A stretch of 64,000 nucleotides of DNA from contig JAKSZT010054308.1 of assembly GCA_026826555.1 (NCBI GenBank), positions 5,288,131-5,352,130 of the forward strand. The letters are read 5' to 3'. Each line of letters begins with the position of its first letter. Position 1 is the first letter of the stretch. A program made the position numbers and the translations under genes. Of this stretch, positions 1-11,417 are shown piece after piece. The stretch comes from Tolypeutes matacus (taxonomy: Eukaryota; Chordata; Mammalia; Cingulata; Chlamyphoridae). Below the pieces are notes generated by a model. It saw nothing but the letters and a program-made list of their open reading frames with translations. It was not told the origin of the DNA and did no database searches.

Positions 1-410
1 ATGTTCTAGCTTCTTTTCTTAAGCTCTATTGTTTCCAAAGCTATAAGTTCAGTGTAACACCAGGTGATAGAGACTAACAATGTCAGTTTTCTTTTACCTG
101 CCTCACCAGAACTTGTGATTAAAGGGATTCTGCTTTCATTTTCTTTTTCTTCAATGGTAGGCACTTGATGTTTGTCAGTGGTTTGAGGAATAGATGAAGA
201 GTCTTTGAGCAACAGGAGAGGATGTCTCCTTTGAGTTACTGGCTGATGCCTTTCACCTGTGTGTCCACTGCCAGCTCAGGTCATGAGGACTCCTGGGTGA
301 CACTGGGCTTTGCCATCTGAGTCATGTAAATCATTGGCTCTACTGGGCTTGCAAGGGTGATGTTGATGCCTTTGCAGGTTTCAAATCGTGTGTGTTGAAT
401 AATTAAACAG
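1..410. other. Intergenic, nothing assigned
   Basis: No gene or repeat recognised. The minus-strand frame at 6-212 has no recognisable domain. Confidence 0.6.
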
Positions 411-524
411 TGGAAGAGGGTTGCTACAAGCCAGGGGAATGTTTTATACTGCAGCAGAGGATGATCTTAGAGATCATGACTTCTGTGCAGAAATGTCATC
501 TATCTACATCTCTATCTATGTACC

Positions 525-546
525 TACTACCTACCTACCTACCTAC

Positions 547-593
<47 letters not shown>

Positions 594-603
594 NNNNNNN
601 NNN

Positions 604-657
<54 letters not shown>

Positions 658-660
658 TTA
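525..660. repeat. (ATCT)n microsatellite with assembly gap
   Basis: ACCT repeats run into ATCT repeats. Ten N at 594-603 interrupt the array, so its true length is unknown. The frames through it are artefacts. Confidence 0.98.
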
Positions 661-839
661 TAGAAACTATCATTTATCATCTATCTAATCTATATCCATC
701 ATCTATCTATGTGTTTATCTGTTGGAGACTCTATTCCATTAAATAGAATGGTTTATTAAAAAATCTCTTGTCTTTTTGTCAGTTGATGGATACTTGGTCT
801 GCTTCCATCTTTTGGCAATCTTAAGTCTCTGCTTCCAAA

Positions 840-1475
840 TATTTTCAGTATATGGATAAATAAAATGTAGTATGTACATACAATGGAATATTTTTCTGCC
901 GTAAAAAGGAATGACAACATGGATAAATCTTGAAAACACCATGTTGAGTGAAATAAGCTAGGCACAAAAGGACAAATATTGTATGATCACACTGATATGA
1001 AATAATTAGAATAAGCAAACTCATAAAGCCAGAATTTAGAATATAGGTTACCATGGGATGGGGTGGGGGTAGGGAGTGGGGAGCTAATGCTTTAATTGTA
1101 CAGATTTTTTCTTTTTTGGATTGATTAGTAAAGTTTTGGTAATGGATAGTGGTGAATGTAATTCACAACATTGTGAATGTAATTAACAGCCCTGAATTAT
1201 ATATTTGAATGTCATTAAAAGGGGAAATTTCAGTCGTATATGTTATTGGAATAAAAATTGAAAAGAAAAAATTAGGACTGTACAACACAAATAGTGAACC
1301 CTATTGTAAATGATGGACTATAATTAATAGTACAATTATAAAAATGAGTTTTTCATGAATTGTAATAAATGTACCATGCTAATGTAATCTGTTAATAATG
1401 ATATATGGGAACTCTGTTCTTTCTGCATGATTTTCCTGTAAAGCTGCAACTTCTATAATAAAAAAAAATGGGGGA
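840..1475 (+). mobile_element. Old L1 3' end with 3' UTR
   Basis: It begins with the end of ORF2 (ACAATGGAATATTTTTCTGC, GAGTGAAATAAGCTAGGCAC). It continues through a 3' UTR with GACTGTACAACACA, AGTGAACCCTATTGTAAATG and TATGGGAACTCTGT, ending in an A-run. It is paralogous to 39228-39985. Confidence 0.85.
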
Positions 1476-3435
1476 AAAGTCTACAATAAGCCTAACACAG
1501 ATGAAATTGTTTACAACTTTACCATATTTTTAATTGAGGCAGCAAAACAAATTGGTTGAAAGGAAGGATTCTAGAGCCAGAATCTCTGGTTTTGAACTCA
1601 GGCTCTGATGGAAAATGTTAATAATTGTTTGTTGAATAAATGAATGACTATGTGAATGAATAAAACAGAAATAAAAGTAGCTAACAAGATTGAAAGAAAG
1701 ATATGAACTTAGAAAACATCTCTTAGCACTGACATATTTCACGAAGAATAGTATATTTGCAGATAGACTGAATCCTTTGAACAGAGAGACACACATTACT
1801 GCAAGCATCATTCAACATCACAAGAAAGCAAACCTTAAACAGGTTTGGTAAAGATTCTGTGCTTTGAGCAATTGTAAACAGAGTGATTGAGGGGTTTTGT
1901 TTGTTTGTTTGTTTTTGCAATTTTCATGAAAAGTCCTGACAGAAGGGAAAAGCCATTTTGATGCAAATTGTACATGGAATGATCATTGAGAGAAGAAATA
2001 AAGCTTCAATGAACAATGCAAAACCAAGACAATGAAAGAAGAGAACTGGAACACTGCTTAGTGGGAGGGATTAGAGGCTCGTGATAGAAGAATCCTGAAT
2101 ATCATTTGTACTTGCTTAAGCTAGCTGTTTATTAAATTGCGTATAATTCTCCTTCCATAGCGTCATTCCAACCCTCTGAATTCCAGTGCCATCCTTGTCA
2201 TGAGAAGTCAGTATATTTTGGCAGTTTAGAGCACGGGTTTTAGAGTTAGTCAGATCTGGGTTTGGATCCTGTTTTCACTTGCACCTGATCTCTGATAAGC
2301 TATTTAACTTCCCTGAGCCTCAGTGTCCTCATTTGTAAAGCAAGAGTTATAATATCTGCTTCTCAGTATTTTCTGTGTGAGAATTTACTGCAATTTTGCA
2401 TGTAATATAATTAGTATAATGCCTGAAGCATAATTAGTGTGTGCTAAGCTTTGGTAAATTCAGGACGTGGTTTTTTCCTTTCATGGAGAAATGATCAGGT
2501 TGTGTGGAGTATAATTTGAGATGCACTAATTTACAAAGAGACCTCTTTTTTACAGGATAATTGAGACTTTCTTTCCAGTGAGTAGAAGAGTTGTGCCTGC
2601 AACTTTGGTTACTCTCTTCCCAGTCAAGGACCTTGGGAAGCTTGCTTGGATAGCACAGAATTTCTCTGACTCTATTTTCATTTCCTCTTGAAACATTATT
2701 TTCTAGTTGGATTACACATATGAAATTATTACCATGAATTATCTCAGGTAAGAATCAGGATATTTTTCTACAAAAATTCAAGCTTTTTCTAATTTATTTT
2801 ATATGAATTTTGCTATTGAGTTTTTCTTTCTCAATATGTCAACTTCTACAAATGTAAGGCTCTATATTATTGCTGTAAATATTATTTCTTTTAAAAAAAA
2901 ACAATTAGATTTCCTAAAATTTACAACTGGCAGGAAGGAATATAATTGATCTTTGTTGATTTATCAACTATTCCAATGCCTTCCCTCTTTTGTTTGACTC
3001 TTTTGGATACTATAGATACATAATTACACACTGATATTTGTCTGTATTGTATGGATGCACCACATTTAACCAATTTCCAGATGTGGTTTATATAGAGCCA
3101 AGCTTTTTGTTACTATCAACAACATAGAATCAAAGGGTTAAAGGATGCATATTTAAAATGTTAGTGATTGCCAAAGTGGCTTTAGTAATTACTCTTCTGC
3201 CCTTAGGAAGGGGGATAATCTGTTTCCCCAAACTGTTGTCAGTGCAACACCAGAGGAAGCAAACCTTTGAAGAGTAGAAGGCTGAATTTTGGATTACACA
3301 AGCAAAAAAAGAAAAACAAAATTGATCATTTTAAACCAGAAATAACCACTCTGAACAGTTTAATTGCTCTCTAAAGCCATATTTTCAACCAAGTCTGTGT
3401 ATTTATCCATATCCTTTGTCAAAGAAAAAGAAAAC
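1476..3435. other. Intergenic, AT-rich
   Basis: Apart from the MIR at 2222, no gene, exon or repeat could be assigned. Confidence 0.6.
2222..2450 (+). repeat. MIR SINE
   Basis: TTTAGAGCACGGGTTTTAGA, CTATTTAACTTCCCTGAGCC and CTCAGTGTCCTCATTTGTAA are MIR core landmarks. Confidence 0.85.
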
Positions 3436-4080
3436 AACTGCACCAGACAATGTTCAACAGGCAAGGACGACTTCATTCAGGGGCTGCTGCAGCAGTGGAG
3501 AGAGAGTGGAACTCCACTCTCTTTCTTTGTGGTAACGAGGCTGGGAGAGAGGAGGCGGGAGATAAGGAACTATCCTTAGAAGACTCAGGCGCCTGGGTAT
3601 ACAGGGTGAGAGGGAGAGAGGAAGGGGAAGTCAGGGGAGTTTTAGATTCAGAATACTTAGGGTCTGAGGTGTCTTTCCTCCCCTTGTTTTCCTGCTGTCA
3701 GAGTTGTTTTTCTCTGCAGCCCCACAGCTGGGATTCCTTTCAAGGTCTTCCGGCCTGGGGAGGGAGCCCAAAGGGTGTGAGGCGTCGGAATGGCACCTGG
3801 GGAAAGAGAAGAAAACCAGTCTTGGTAGACCCTCCACGTGATCAAGAAAAACATCAAGTTCCTTACTGAAAAACTTGATTGATTCTTGTTTCAAGTTTTT
3901 TTTATCGGTGGAGGACAAGTTGAACCATTTGTTGGGAGGTGGAGTCAGGCAAGGAAAACGTGCACTATTCCTATGAAAGGTTGAATTCGAGTCTACAGGG
4001 TTGGTGGATGAAAATCTTTCCGCGATGTGGCGCTGCTCCTTGGATTTCTCGAAGCCAAGACCAGATGCTTCTGGTAGTGT
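3436..4080 (-). mobile_element. LTR-like block sharing its end with 9290
   Basis: It starts with the 84-nt block shared with 9290-9372, then diverges. It could be the 3' LTR of the same old provirus family or a relative. A minus-strand frame from 4083 to 3631 is open for 150 codons but I do not recognise it. Confidence 0.4.
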
Positions 4081-4835
4081 CATCCACAGTCTTGGTTATT
4101 TCTCACCTGAAGGCACATATGACTCCAGCATTTAAAAAAAAAAAAACAAAAAAAAAACATCTTTATTATTACATATATATATATTTTATTTATTTTTATG
4201 CGGGCCCCCCTCCCCCCCAGATGGCTCCCTCGTCCAGCATTTTAAGGCTTCTTCAGTGACCCAGGAGCGCGTGTCCAGGGAGAAATCTACCTGTTGCGTG
4301 GTCTGCGGCAGGAATGAGTCCTTGGACTCATCTAAGGCGCTCCTTCAGATCCCGGGGAAAAGGCCAGCTGCCGACAACCTAGAGTGGCAATAAGGATTTG
4401 GGCAGTCAGGTTTTAGTTTTCTGAGTCACGAGAGTGGGAGAGAAAATGGAAACATTAGTTTGGAGAGTTGTAGTCAGATATTGAAGGAAATGACAAGAAT
4501 GAAAAAATAGGTAAAAGGTTGATAATATGTGCAAGATAACCGGATCCAGTCCAATTTACAGGTAGGTAACAAAACCGTGCAGTTTCTTGCAGTTTACAAA
4601 GGGTGTGCAGAATAGCTCAAACGCAATGTACAGGAGCGGAAAGTTTTAACTCATAGGAGTGTGCTATAGTTTTCTATTGAAACACAAAATTTCTCTCTAC
4701 AGAAATTGAATCAAAGATAATGCCAAAGAAAGATCAGTCTTGATTATAAAATAAGGCTGGTTTCATTAAATTTGGCCTGATTATTTATATAGGTGCAGCG
4801 AGAATGGTAATTTACCATAGAGGCCTTTTTTTTTT

Positions 4836-4921
4836 TTTTTTTAAAGATTTTATGGGAACCGAACCCGGGGCCTCCCATATGGTAAACGGGAGCCCTACTG
4901 ATTGAGCCACAGCCGCTTCCC
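4836..4921 (-). mobile_element. tRNA-derived SINE (DAS-type), internally deleted
   Basis: It has the same tRNA-like head as the other copies, in reverse, but the roughly 95-bp central body is absent and the tail joins directly to the B-box end. It is flanked by gcc followed by a T-run on both sides, a likely target duplication. Confidence 0.85.
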
Positions 4922-5662
4922 GCCTTTTTTTTTTAAGTTTTCTTTATTGGAAGTTTTTATTAGGAATCTCAGATTGAACTTTTAAAAACCTCTCCAGGCT
5001 AGGAAGAGGTGGCTGAGAACTCACTACCAGATTTTACTTGCAGTACCTACAAATTTGGGTGAAGTCCTCTCTTCTTAAGGTACCTAAAAATCTTATGATT
5101 CCTGGGCCTGCCAGGAAGTGACCTTCTTTACTCACCTGAAAGGCTGGGAACTCGATAAGTCAAGTACCAGGTCAGTTTTTCCAAGAGGGTGCTGTAAACA
5201 TTGGCTCCATAAAGCCCATCTTAGTTCCTTAAAAGTTTGGGTTCTATAGCCAATGTTTCCAATTATATCCTGTTAGCAAGGAGGACAGATTCTGAACTGA
5301 CCTATGCAAATAATTTTATCTTGAGAATAAGACTATGCAAGAGTTTCCAAATTCTGGAGAGATCAGGCAGGGAGAAAAAGATAAACGTTTCATTATTGTT
5401 TACAGAAGTATAGTCTACTAAATTGTTATAAGCCATGGATAGCTCAAGGTAAAACTGAAAGGGATTCCTTTCATCCAGAAAATGGAACATTCAAGGATCA
5501 GCAATATTTCAAACAAAACATATACATATCCTTTATCAAGTCATTGTGTCCTGTTCTGCTCAAACTTGTATTAACAATCTCATGAACCTACCAGCTTTTC
5601 CTCTAGATTAGTGGAAATTTTGATTCAGTCCAGTGGTTTTGTGGATCAAAAGTGAGTCCTTG

Positions 5663-5846
5663 GGAAGCGGCTGTGGCTCAATTAGTAGGGCTCCCGTTTG
5701 CCATATGGGAGGCCCTGGGTTCGGTTCCGGGGCCTCCTGGTGGGGGCGGGCCGCCCGCACGGCGTGGTTGGCTGACCCAGCGAGCACAAGCAGCAAGGGG
5801 GGGATAAATGAATAAATAAATAAAATCTTAAAAAAAAAAAAAAAAA
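5663..5846 (+). mobile_element. Full-length tRNA-derived SINE (DAS-type)
   Basis: The head GGGAAGCGGCTGTGGCTCAA carries a pol III A box and GGTTCGGTTCC a B box. A body with CACAAGCAGCAAGGGGGGATAA and an A-rich tail follow. A 12-bp target duplication, agtgagtccttg, lies at 5651-5662 and 5847-5858. It sits at the edge of an LTR-like block. Confidence 0.93.
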
Positions 5847-5858
5847 AGTGAGTCCTTG

Positions 5859-6560
5859 CCCAATGTGCACCAGAGTCAATTAAGTGACACTGGGATTTTG
5901 AGAAGAGAAAAAGTTTATTCAGCAAAGGCCAGCCTTGCTGAGGCAGCCCTCAAATCTGTCTCCCCCAACTGGAGAAACTTTCAGTGTTTAATAACATTCA
6001 AACAAAGACAGGCAGGCTTAGAATAAAGAGATGATGAGGTCAGAGATTGCTGAGTACGTGCAGAGTGATATACACACTTAGGCTACGACGCATGTCAGGT
6101 GGGCCAACTCTGGTTAGAACTGGCTTGGTCTAATGAGATGGCTTAGGAATTGGGGGTATTCAGTTCTGGACTGACTCATGTTAATCAATAAGGAGCTACA
6201 GGCAAGGGCATCCAACTTCAGGGTTGCAAAACAAGATAAGGGGATATAAGTGGGGACAGTTACAAGTTACCTTGTTGCTTACTGTCTAGTTACAGGGTAA
6301 AGATTAAGCAGTTATAAAACATAGCATCAGCACTGAAGAAACAAGGCATCTGGGTTAGAATTCAGTGAGTTACAACGGTTACAGATATTTGCTTCTGGCT
6401 ACATCACAGTATGTCAGAAAATAATGATTCAGTAATGATATTTGTTAGTGCTTTGTTACAGTGTGGTCTCAAAGTTATTTAAGTAATGTCATTAGAAGCC
6501 TGTGCCCCAGGTTATCTGGCACAGTCTTGTCATGTGTCTTTGGGACAGTCCCCTTTATGT
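5859..6560 (-). mobile_element. LTR-like block
   Basis: On the minus strand AATAAA lies at 5914-5919 in CTTTGCTGAATAAACTTTTT, a typical R-region poly(A) context. The SINE at 5663 inserted exactly at its edge. Family unknown. No second copy of it is found in the window. Confidence 0.45.
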
Positions 6561-8199
6561 TAAAGAGGAAACCCTGCGGCCAATAACTGATTGCCAGCAC
6601 CTTTAAGGAAGTGTTGGAGTAAAGTAAACAAACAAACGAAAGAAACTTATTTTGGGATGATAAAAGATTAAAGTGACTATAAATAACTTATTATTCTAGT
6701 GCTAGATCTGGTGAGTATTCATTATAAAAAGAATACAACTGATGAGAAAATTTGGCTGTTTCCGAGGCATGTAACATTTTAAAAGTTTAACTGAAATTAT
6801 GACTGGCAACATTATACTGTAGTTGTCTAATAGCAGGCAAAGCAGAATGAGGACATCTCATGGACAGTGAGGACGTTGACAAATCTCTAGGAATTTTATA
6901 GAATTTCCAAATTATTTACATTAATAACATCCATACAAATTTAACCAATGTAAGGTCAAGCAGCTCTTTTAAATTGACAACACTTCCCATTAATTCATAA
7001 CTTATCCAACAAACTTAAGTATTTTTAGCACCTGTCTCTTCACAAGGTGAGAGAACAAATCCTTTAAGATTTTCCCAGGTCCCTGTGGAAAATCCCAAAG
7101 ATAGTTTGAGATCAAGAAGATATCATTTAGGATTTGATTCTGGGGAGGCAAAATGTCAAAATTTGTCAGGAGGTTTGAAAACTTGGTTAAATAGGATCAT
7201 GGGTCACTGTGAAACAATACTTTGTCGTTTTAACAGAGAAAAAAATTGTAATATTGCATCAGTATATTATTTGATACTAAAACAATAAATAAATCCATTA
7301 ATACTTATCCAGCTTTGATTATAAAAAATAAAATTCCTTCTCTATAAATCTTTTATAACTTTTCATGTCCATTCAAGTTTTATCCTATACTTTCCTCTTT
7401 TCCATTCTGCAGCAAGCAATCATTTTACTTTAGGATAGACCTATTCTCTTTCATCTTAACAAAAATACATCCTACATACCTTGCATACATGACCTAGCTT
7501 AAGCCTAAGGTTTAACATTATCAAAAGATCTTGGAATCTGTCTTCAAGGTGACATCCTACAAAACACAATTATTGTTGAAAAAAGTTTGCCAGAATAATG
7601 ATTCAATTTAGTTAAATACAAACTTACATTTTAATTCATCTTAAATATCTAGTAGATGTAATCGTAGCTTACTTAATCAGTAAACCTGTATAATTTTAAT
7701 AAGAACATAGAATAAATATATATGCTTGCACTGTACCTGCCACTGATAACTCAGAAGACATGATGTTTTTATTAAACCAATACTACAGTATCATTTGCCA
7801 AAAATTTACCTAAATTATGTGAACTCAAATTTTTAAAACATTTGTGACTAGTTTTTATAAGAATACTTCTTTTTACTATTACAAATTCAGTTTCTTTGAT
7901 TCCTGAAATTTTAGAAGTATTTAATTTATATAAGGGCTTATTTAACTCTAAGGCAATTTACATAAAGCTACTTTAAGGAATTTTATGAATTAATCTGGTG
8001 ATACTATCTGGAGGTAAGAAAATATCATACATATCTAATGTATATACACACATGTACTTGCACTTACAGACAGGCACAAATAGAGAGTGTATAGCTTTCA
8101 TCCTAAAAATTTCAGCTGTAAGTCTGACATAAACACAAAAATACAAAACTCACTAGTTTATATGAAAGAGCTGACTTTTGTCTTTGTCCTATTTTGTAT
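6561..8199. other. Intergenic AT-rich sequence, possibly old retroviral interior
   Basis: No recognisable protein pieces. It lies between an LTR-like block and the gag-like remnant, so it may be eroded proviral interior, but I see no pol or env motif. Confidence 0.4.
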
Positions 8200-8822
8200 T
8201 TTTTTTCAGGATTGTGTTCCTGGCAGCTGGGACAAGTTGAGGATGCTTGCTCAATCTGAGGGCTAAAGTTCCCCACCAATATTTGTGGAGGAGACTTTTA
8301 GGATTTTTCTTTGCCCTGCTTTATGATCTTATGGAGGCTGTGAACTAATATTTGGATGAGGGCCTGAGGAGATACCAAGTAGCCATCTGGGTGTCTCCAA
8401 AGCCCATCTGAATGCATAAAATATCCGGTCTGGATCCAATTAACTTTTTCAGCTTCAGTTGGTCGCTTTGGAGTCCCTGAACCCCTAGAGAGCCCCCAAA
8501 AGGGAGAAAGGTGCTGAAGTTGCAGTGACAGTAGGGAGTAGAGGCACTGGAGTAGGAAGGGAAAGGATCAAAGGAGCTAAAGGGAAGGTTATAGGTGGTA
8601 AAAAGAAGGAAGGAGAAGGAGAGTGAGAAAGGGAGAGATCTTAGATGAACTAGTTTGGGAGATCTCAAGTTTCCCAAAGAGGCCATTGGAGTTCTGGGGA
8701 ATCCTTAGTGAAATTATGCCTGGAGGAACAAACTGGACAGGGTCAGCACCGTAGCAGCAGAGCATATAACCAGCAGGGGTCTTCAGAGGCAGAGTGCCAG
8801 AAGATCGGGAATGTCCCATAGT
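8200..8822 (-). mobile_element. Degenerate gag-like region of an endogenous gammaretrovirus-type element
   Basis: On the minus strand an ATG at 8817-8819 starts MGHSRSSGTLPLKTPAGYML. The Met-Gly start, a myristoylation site, and the following short leader fit the N-terminus of gammaretrovirus-like Gag. Downstream the frame is broken several times, although stretches at 8345-8686 stay open. It has no coding capacity. The assignment rests on the start motif and on position behind a leader and LTR-like block. Confidence 0.5.
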
Positions 8823-9289
8823 GAAGGAGGGTGCCAAAACAAAGACCAAAGTTCTCAACAAAACAGAGAGATCAATATTTAAATGTGATCTCAAAACACA
8901 AGACAGAACAGAGAGGCCACACAAAATGAGCCAGGAAGAGTCCCACTCAGAGGAAGGAGCCAAGAAGACTTCTGTCCAGGAAGCTTCTCACTCAAACCAA
9001 AAGAACTAGAGCAAATCAAAAGAATCAGAAAATGAATCTCCACTCAGTGAGATCTCAATATGTGAAAAGAGCACCCTTAAAGAATCAAGGTCAAGATCTT
9101 ATCTTGCTTCAAGAGGCAATCCATCCGGAACACCAGATCAGGAGTCAAACACTCACCAGGCCCTGGGCCTCCAAGCCGGCAGAGGAGAGGAGGTCCATGG
9201 TGCTCCTGAGTCAGTTCAGTTGAGAGGCCTGGGGTCCACTGGATGTTTAGATCCTTTCTGAATCATAGCACCACTAACCATCAAAGAAA
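8823..9289 (-). mobile_element. Retroviral leader-like segment
   Basis: About 470 nt between the gag-like start and the LTR-like block, T-rich on the minus strand, as in gammaretroviral leaders. The primer-binding site could not be assigned with confidence. Confidence 0.4.
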
Positions 9290-9780
9290 AACTGCACCAG
9301 ACAATGTTGAACAGGCAAGGATGACTCCATTCAGGGGCTGCTGCAGCAGGGGAGAGAGAGTGGAACTCCGCTCCGTGGAAACAAAGGATAGCCAGTTTTT
9401 AAGGGTTGGGAGTGGGTTGGGGGGAAAGCACTGGGAGATTGTAAGGGGGGCTGATCACTGGAGTCGGGGAGGGATTTACTGAGGTGGCATTTAGGATGGT
9501 TTGGGTCCATGGAGAAATTGTGGGTATCAGCCAAGGCTAATTTTTTAGATGCGGTTAAGACAGCCCTTAGGGATTCCTAGAAATATTGGCCAGAGGGAGA
9601 TATAATACTTTGCAAGGGACTGGAATTCCTACATGAACCAGGTGAGGGCCTAGATTGGCAAGAATCAGATAGTAGTGTTCAGGTAACCTCATTTGTTCTT
9701 TGGGCTTGGAAGGCTCAGAGACATTTGGGAACATTAGGATTTCAGAATGGAGGCCAAATCCCTGCAGATTGGTGACATGT
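9290..9780 (-). mobile_element. LTR-like block (5' side of the gag-like remnant)
   Basis: Its gene-proximal 84 nt (9290-9372) are nearly identical to 3436-3519, for example GGGGCTGCTGCAGCAG and GAGAGAGAGTGGAACTCC. The remainder is unrelated between the two blocks. The far boundary is uncertain. Confidence 0.5.
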
Positions 9781-10199
9781 TTTTCACATTTATCATATTC
9801 AAGATTTAAGATGCTATGGAAGAGCTCTCACTGAAGTGGTGGAAAAAAGCTTTGGTGTTGATTTTGATGGTTAAACATAAAGATGGGGAAAGTTAGGAAG
9901 GGAATTAATTATAAAGTAGATTTGAAATTTTTCCTAAGAGTTCTTACAGTAGAGATTTCAAATTTGGGTCTTCAAATTCTAATGAGTCTACAGAGTGGTA
10001 GTTGGGGGGAAGTAGGTCAAGAGATATTTTTATTGTTTCAAACAAAAGTCTAATTAAAATGTTAAAATTTTAAGTATTTTTGTCGTTAATTCACTATGAC
10101 ACTGTTACCTCATATTAATCCGCATGGCAGTAATGTGTCACTGATTAATAAAAATCAGAAAAAAAGATCTATGGAAGAGATTTTTTTGAGTAGTGATAA

Positions 10200-10640
10200 A
10201 TAAGAAAACAGTAAGTCAAATATTCACACAAATAAATATTAAGCTGTTATCAAAACAAATGGAATATGGAAAAATGCAACAGTATGGATGAATCTTATTA
10301 TTTTTTTTTTCTTTATTCTTTTTTTTTTTTTTTTTAATGGATGAATCTTAGAAATATAACATTTAGTGGAAAGTAAGTCATGATAACTTACATACAGCAA
10401 TGCATTCTTTTAACATATAAAGTTAAAACAACTAATATAAATATATATTTTTAAAAAGCATATAGACGTGTTATATGATCTAAAGAGGAAAGCAAGGGAG
10501 TAATGAACATGGGGTTCAGGATGATTTCACATAAGGTGGAGAGAGGCAGGGGGAATGGGATGGGAGAGGCCATGTGGTTAGATGTAGTAGGTTATTGTTT
10601 TGTGGATTAATGGGTACTTACAAATAAAAATAACCAGCTA
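10200..10640 (+). mobile_element. Old L1 3' fragment
   Basis: It carries AAATGCAACAGTATGGATGA, then the GATTTCACATAAGGTGGAGA and AGGGGGAATGGGATGGGAGA style of an old L1 3' UTR. It is interrupted by the poly(A)-only insertion at 10298. Diverged. Confidence 0.5.
10298..10336 (-). mobile_element. Poly(A)-only retroinsertion
   Basis: A 39-nt T-rich block between two perfect copies of atggatgaatctta (10284-10297 and 10337-10350). On the minus strand it is an A-tail with an embedded AATAAA. This fits an extremely 5'-truncated target-primed insertion. Confidence 0.8.
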
Positions 10641-11273
10641 ACTAATTAGAAGCAGGTCATGCATGGCAAGTGAAGAGCCAATGTCACAAAGCAAGAATTA
10701 TTATTAAAGCATTTTTTGCACCTATGGCCCTGGAGTGGGGATGAAAGGTTCATGTGTTAAACCAGATTGCAGAGACTTGGCATCTTATAGGCACAAGAAT
10801 GCATCTCAGATGGCATCACCTTAAAATCTTTTTCTATAACTTGTTTTGATTATTTCCAGTTTGGTAACAGAAGCACAGCATACGCACCGAAGTATCAGCA
10901 ATACTACCATCGACCACACAAAAAGGGAACAAAATATTTGGAGCAGAGAGAGCACATTGAGAGCTTTTGGCCACAGTTAGACCAAATGGTCATGCCTGCA
11001 CCCTTGTGATCCTAGCTTGACAGTTTCTCCCTCCTCCTCAATTCCACAGCCCAGGAGCAGAAGGCCCACCTGCCCCACCATGCATTTCCACCGTGAAAAG
11101 AAAGAAGCACTTGCTTAAATACAGCCAGCCCTGTCCCTTGGGGACACACAGATTTGGGTGCAGAGGAGATAGGGGAACCTTATGCACAGCCTCGCGTCCC
11201 CTGCAGCCAGACTTCTGGGAGAAAAGCACAGCCTGCTCCCCTGGGGGCTCCGAAGTACAATCTGGGTAAGGGA

Positions 11274-11417
11274 CTAGTGGTCTGAGACTGATGATGCTTG
11301 TGGGACATTCTCATAGTTTTCCGCAGAATCTTCATGGTCCGTGTCTCTACTGCTGGCCTGCGCTGTGGGGTCATCTGGATATGCCTTCTTCAATTCTGAG
11401 TAGATGACTGGGGAGTC
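11274..11417 (-). CDS. FCRL3: FCRL3 last coding exon: ITIM and C-terminus
   Basis: 144 nt including TAG. It starts DSPVIYSELKKAYPDDP (VIYSEL is a canonical ITIM, Tyr near 592). It ends with SAENYENVPQ (a second YxxV motif, Tyr near 621) and SVSDH. The YSELKK and ENYENV pair is characteristic of FCRL3. The acceptor is tttctcccag. The 3' UTR follows toward lower coordinates and its end is not clear. Confidence 0.88.
   Translation of the reverse strand, partial: DSPVIYSELKKAYPDDPTAQASSRDTDHEDSAENYENVPQASSVSDH

Larger units (their letters stand above)
9781..11273. other. FCRL3 3' flank and probable 3' UTR
   Basis: The sequence directly below the FCRL3 stop must include its 3' UTR. The nearest clear minus-strand AATAAA candidates are inside the poly(A) insertion (10298-10336) and at 10028-10033, and neither is convincing. 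An old L1 fragment lies at 10200-10640. Confidence 0.4.

Noticed and set aside
525..660. CRISPR-like or protein repeat (YLSIYLSI) array
   Set aside because: A simple tetranucleotide microsatellite. The repetitive peptide is an artefact of translation through it.
3450..3869. Plus-strand open frame of 139 codons
   Set aside because: Lies in an LTR-like block and has no recognisable homology.
5663..5740. tRNA gene candidates at the SINE heads
   Set aside because: A and B boxes are present, but these are SINE heads with A-tails and target duplications, and the sequence does not fold as a normal tRNA with acceptor stem.
8345..8963. Overlapping minus-strand frames that look secreted or membrane-bound
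   Set aside because: They fall in the retroviral leader and gag-like remnant. The hydrophobic runs come from T-rich leader sequence.
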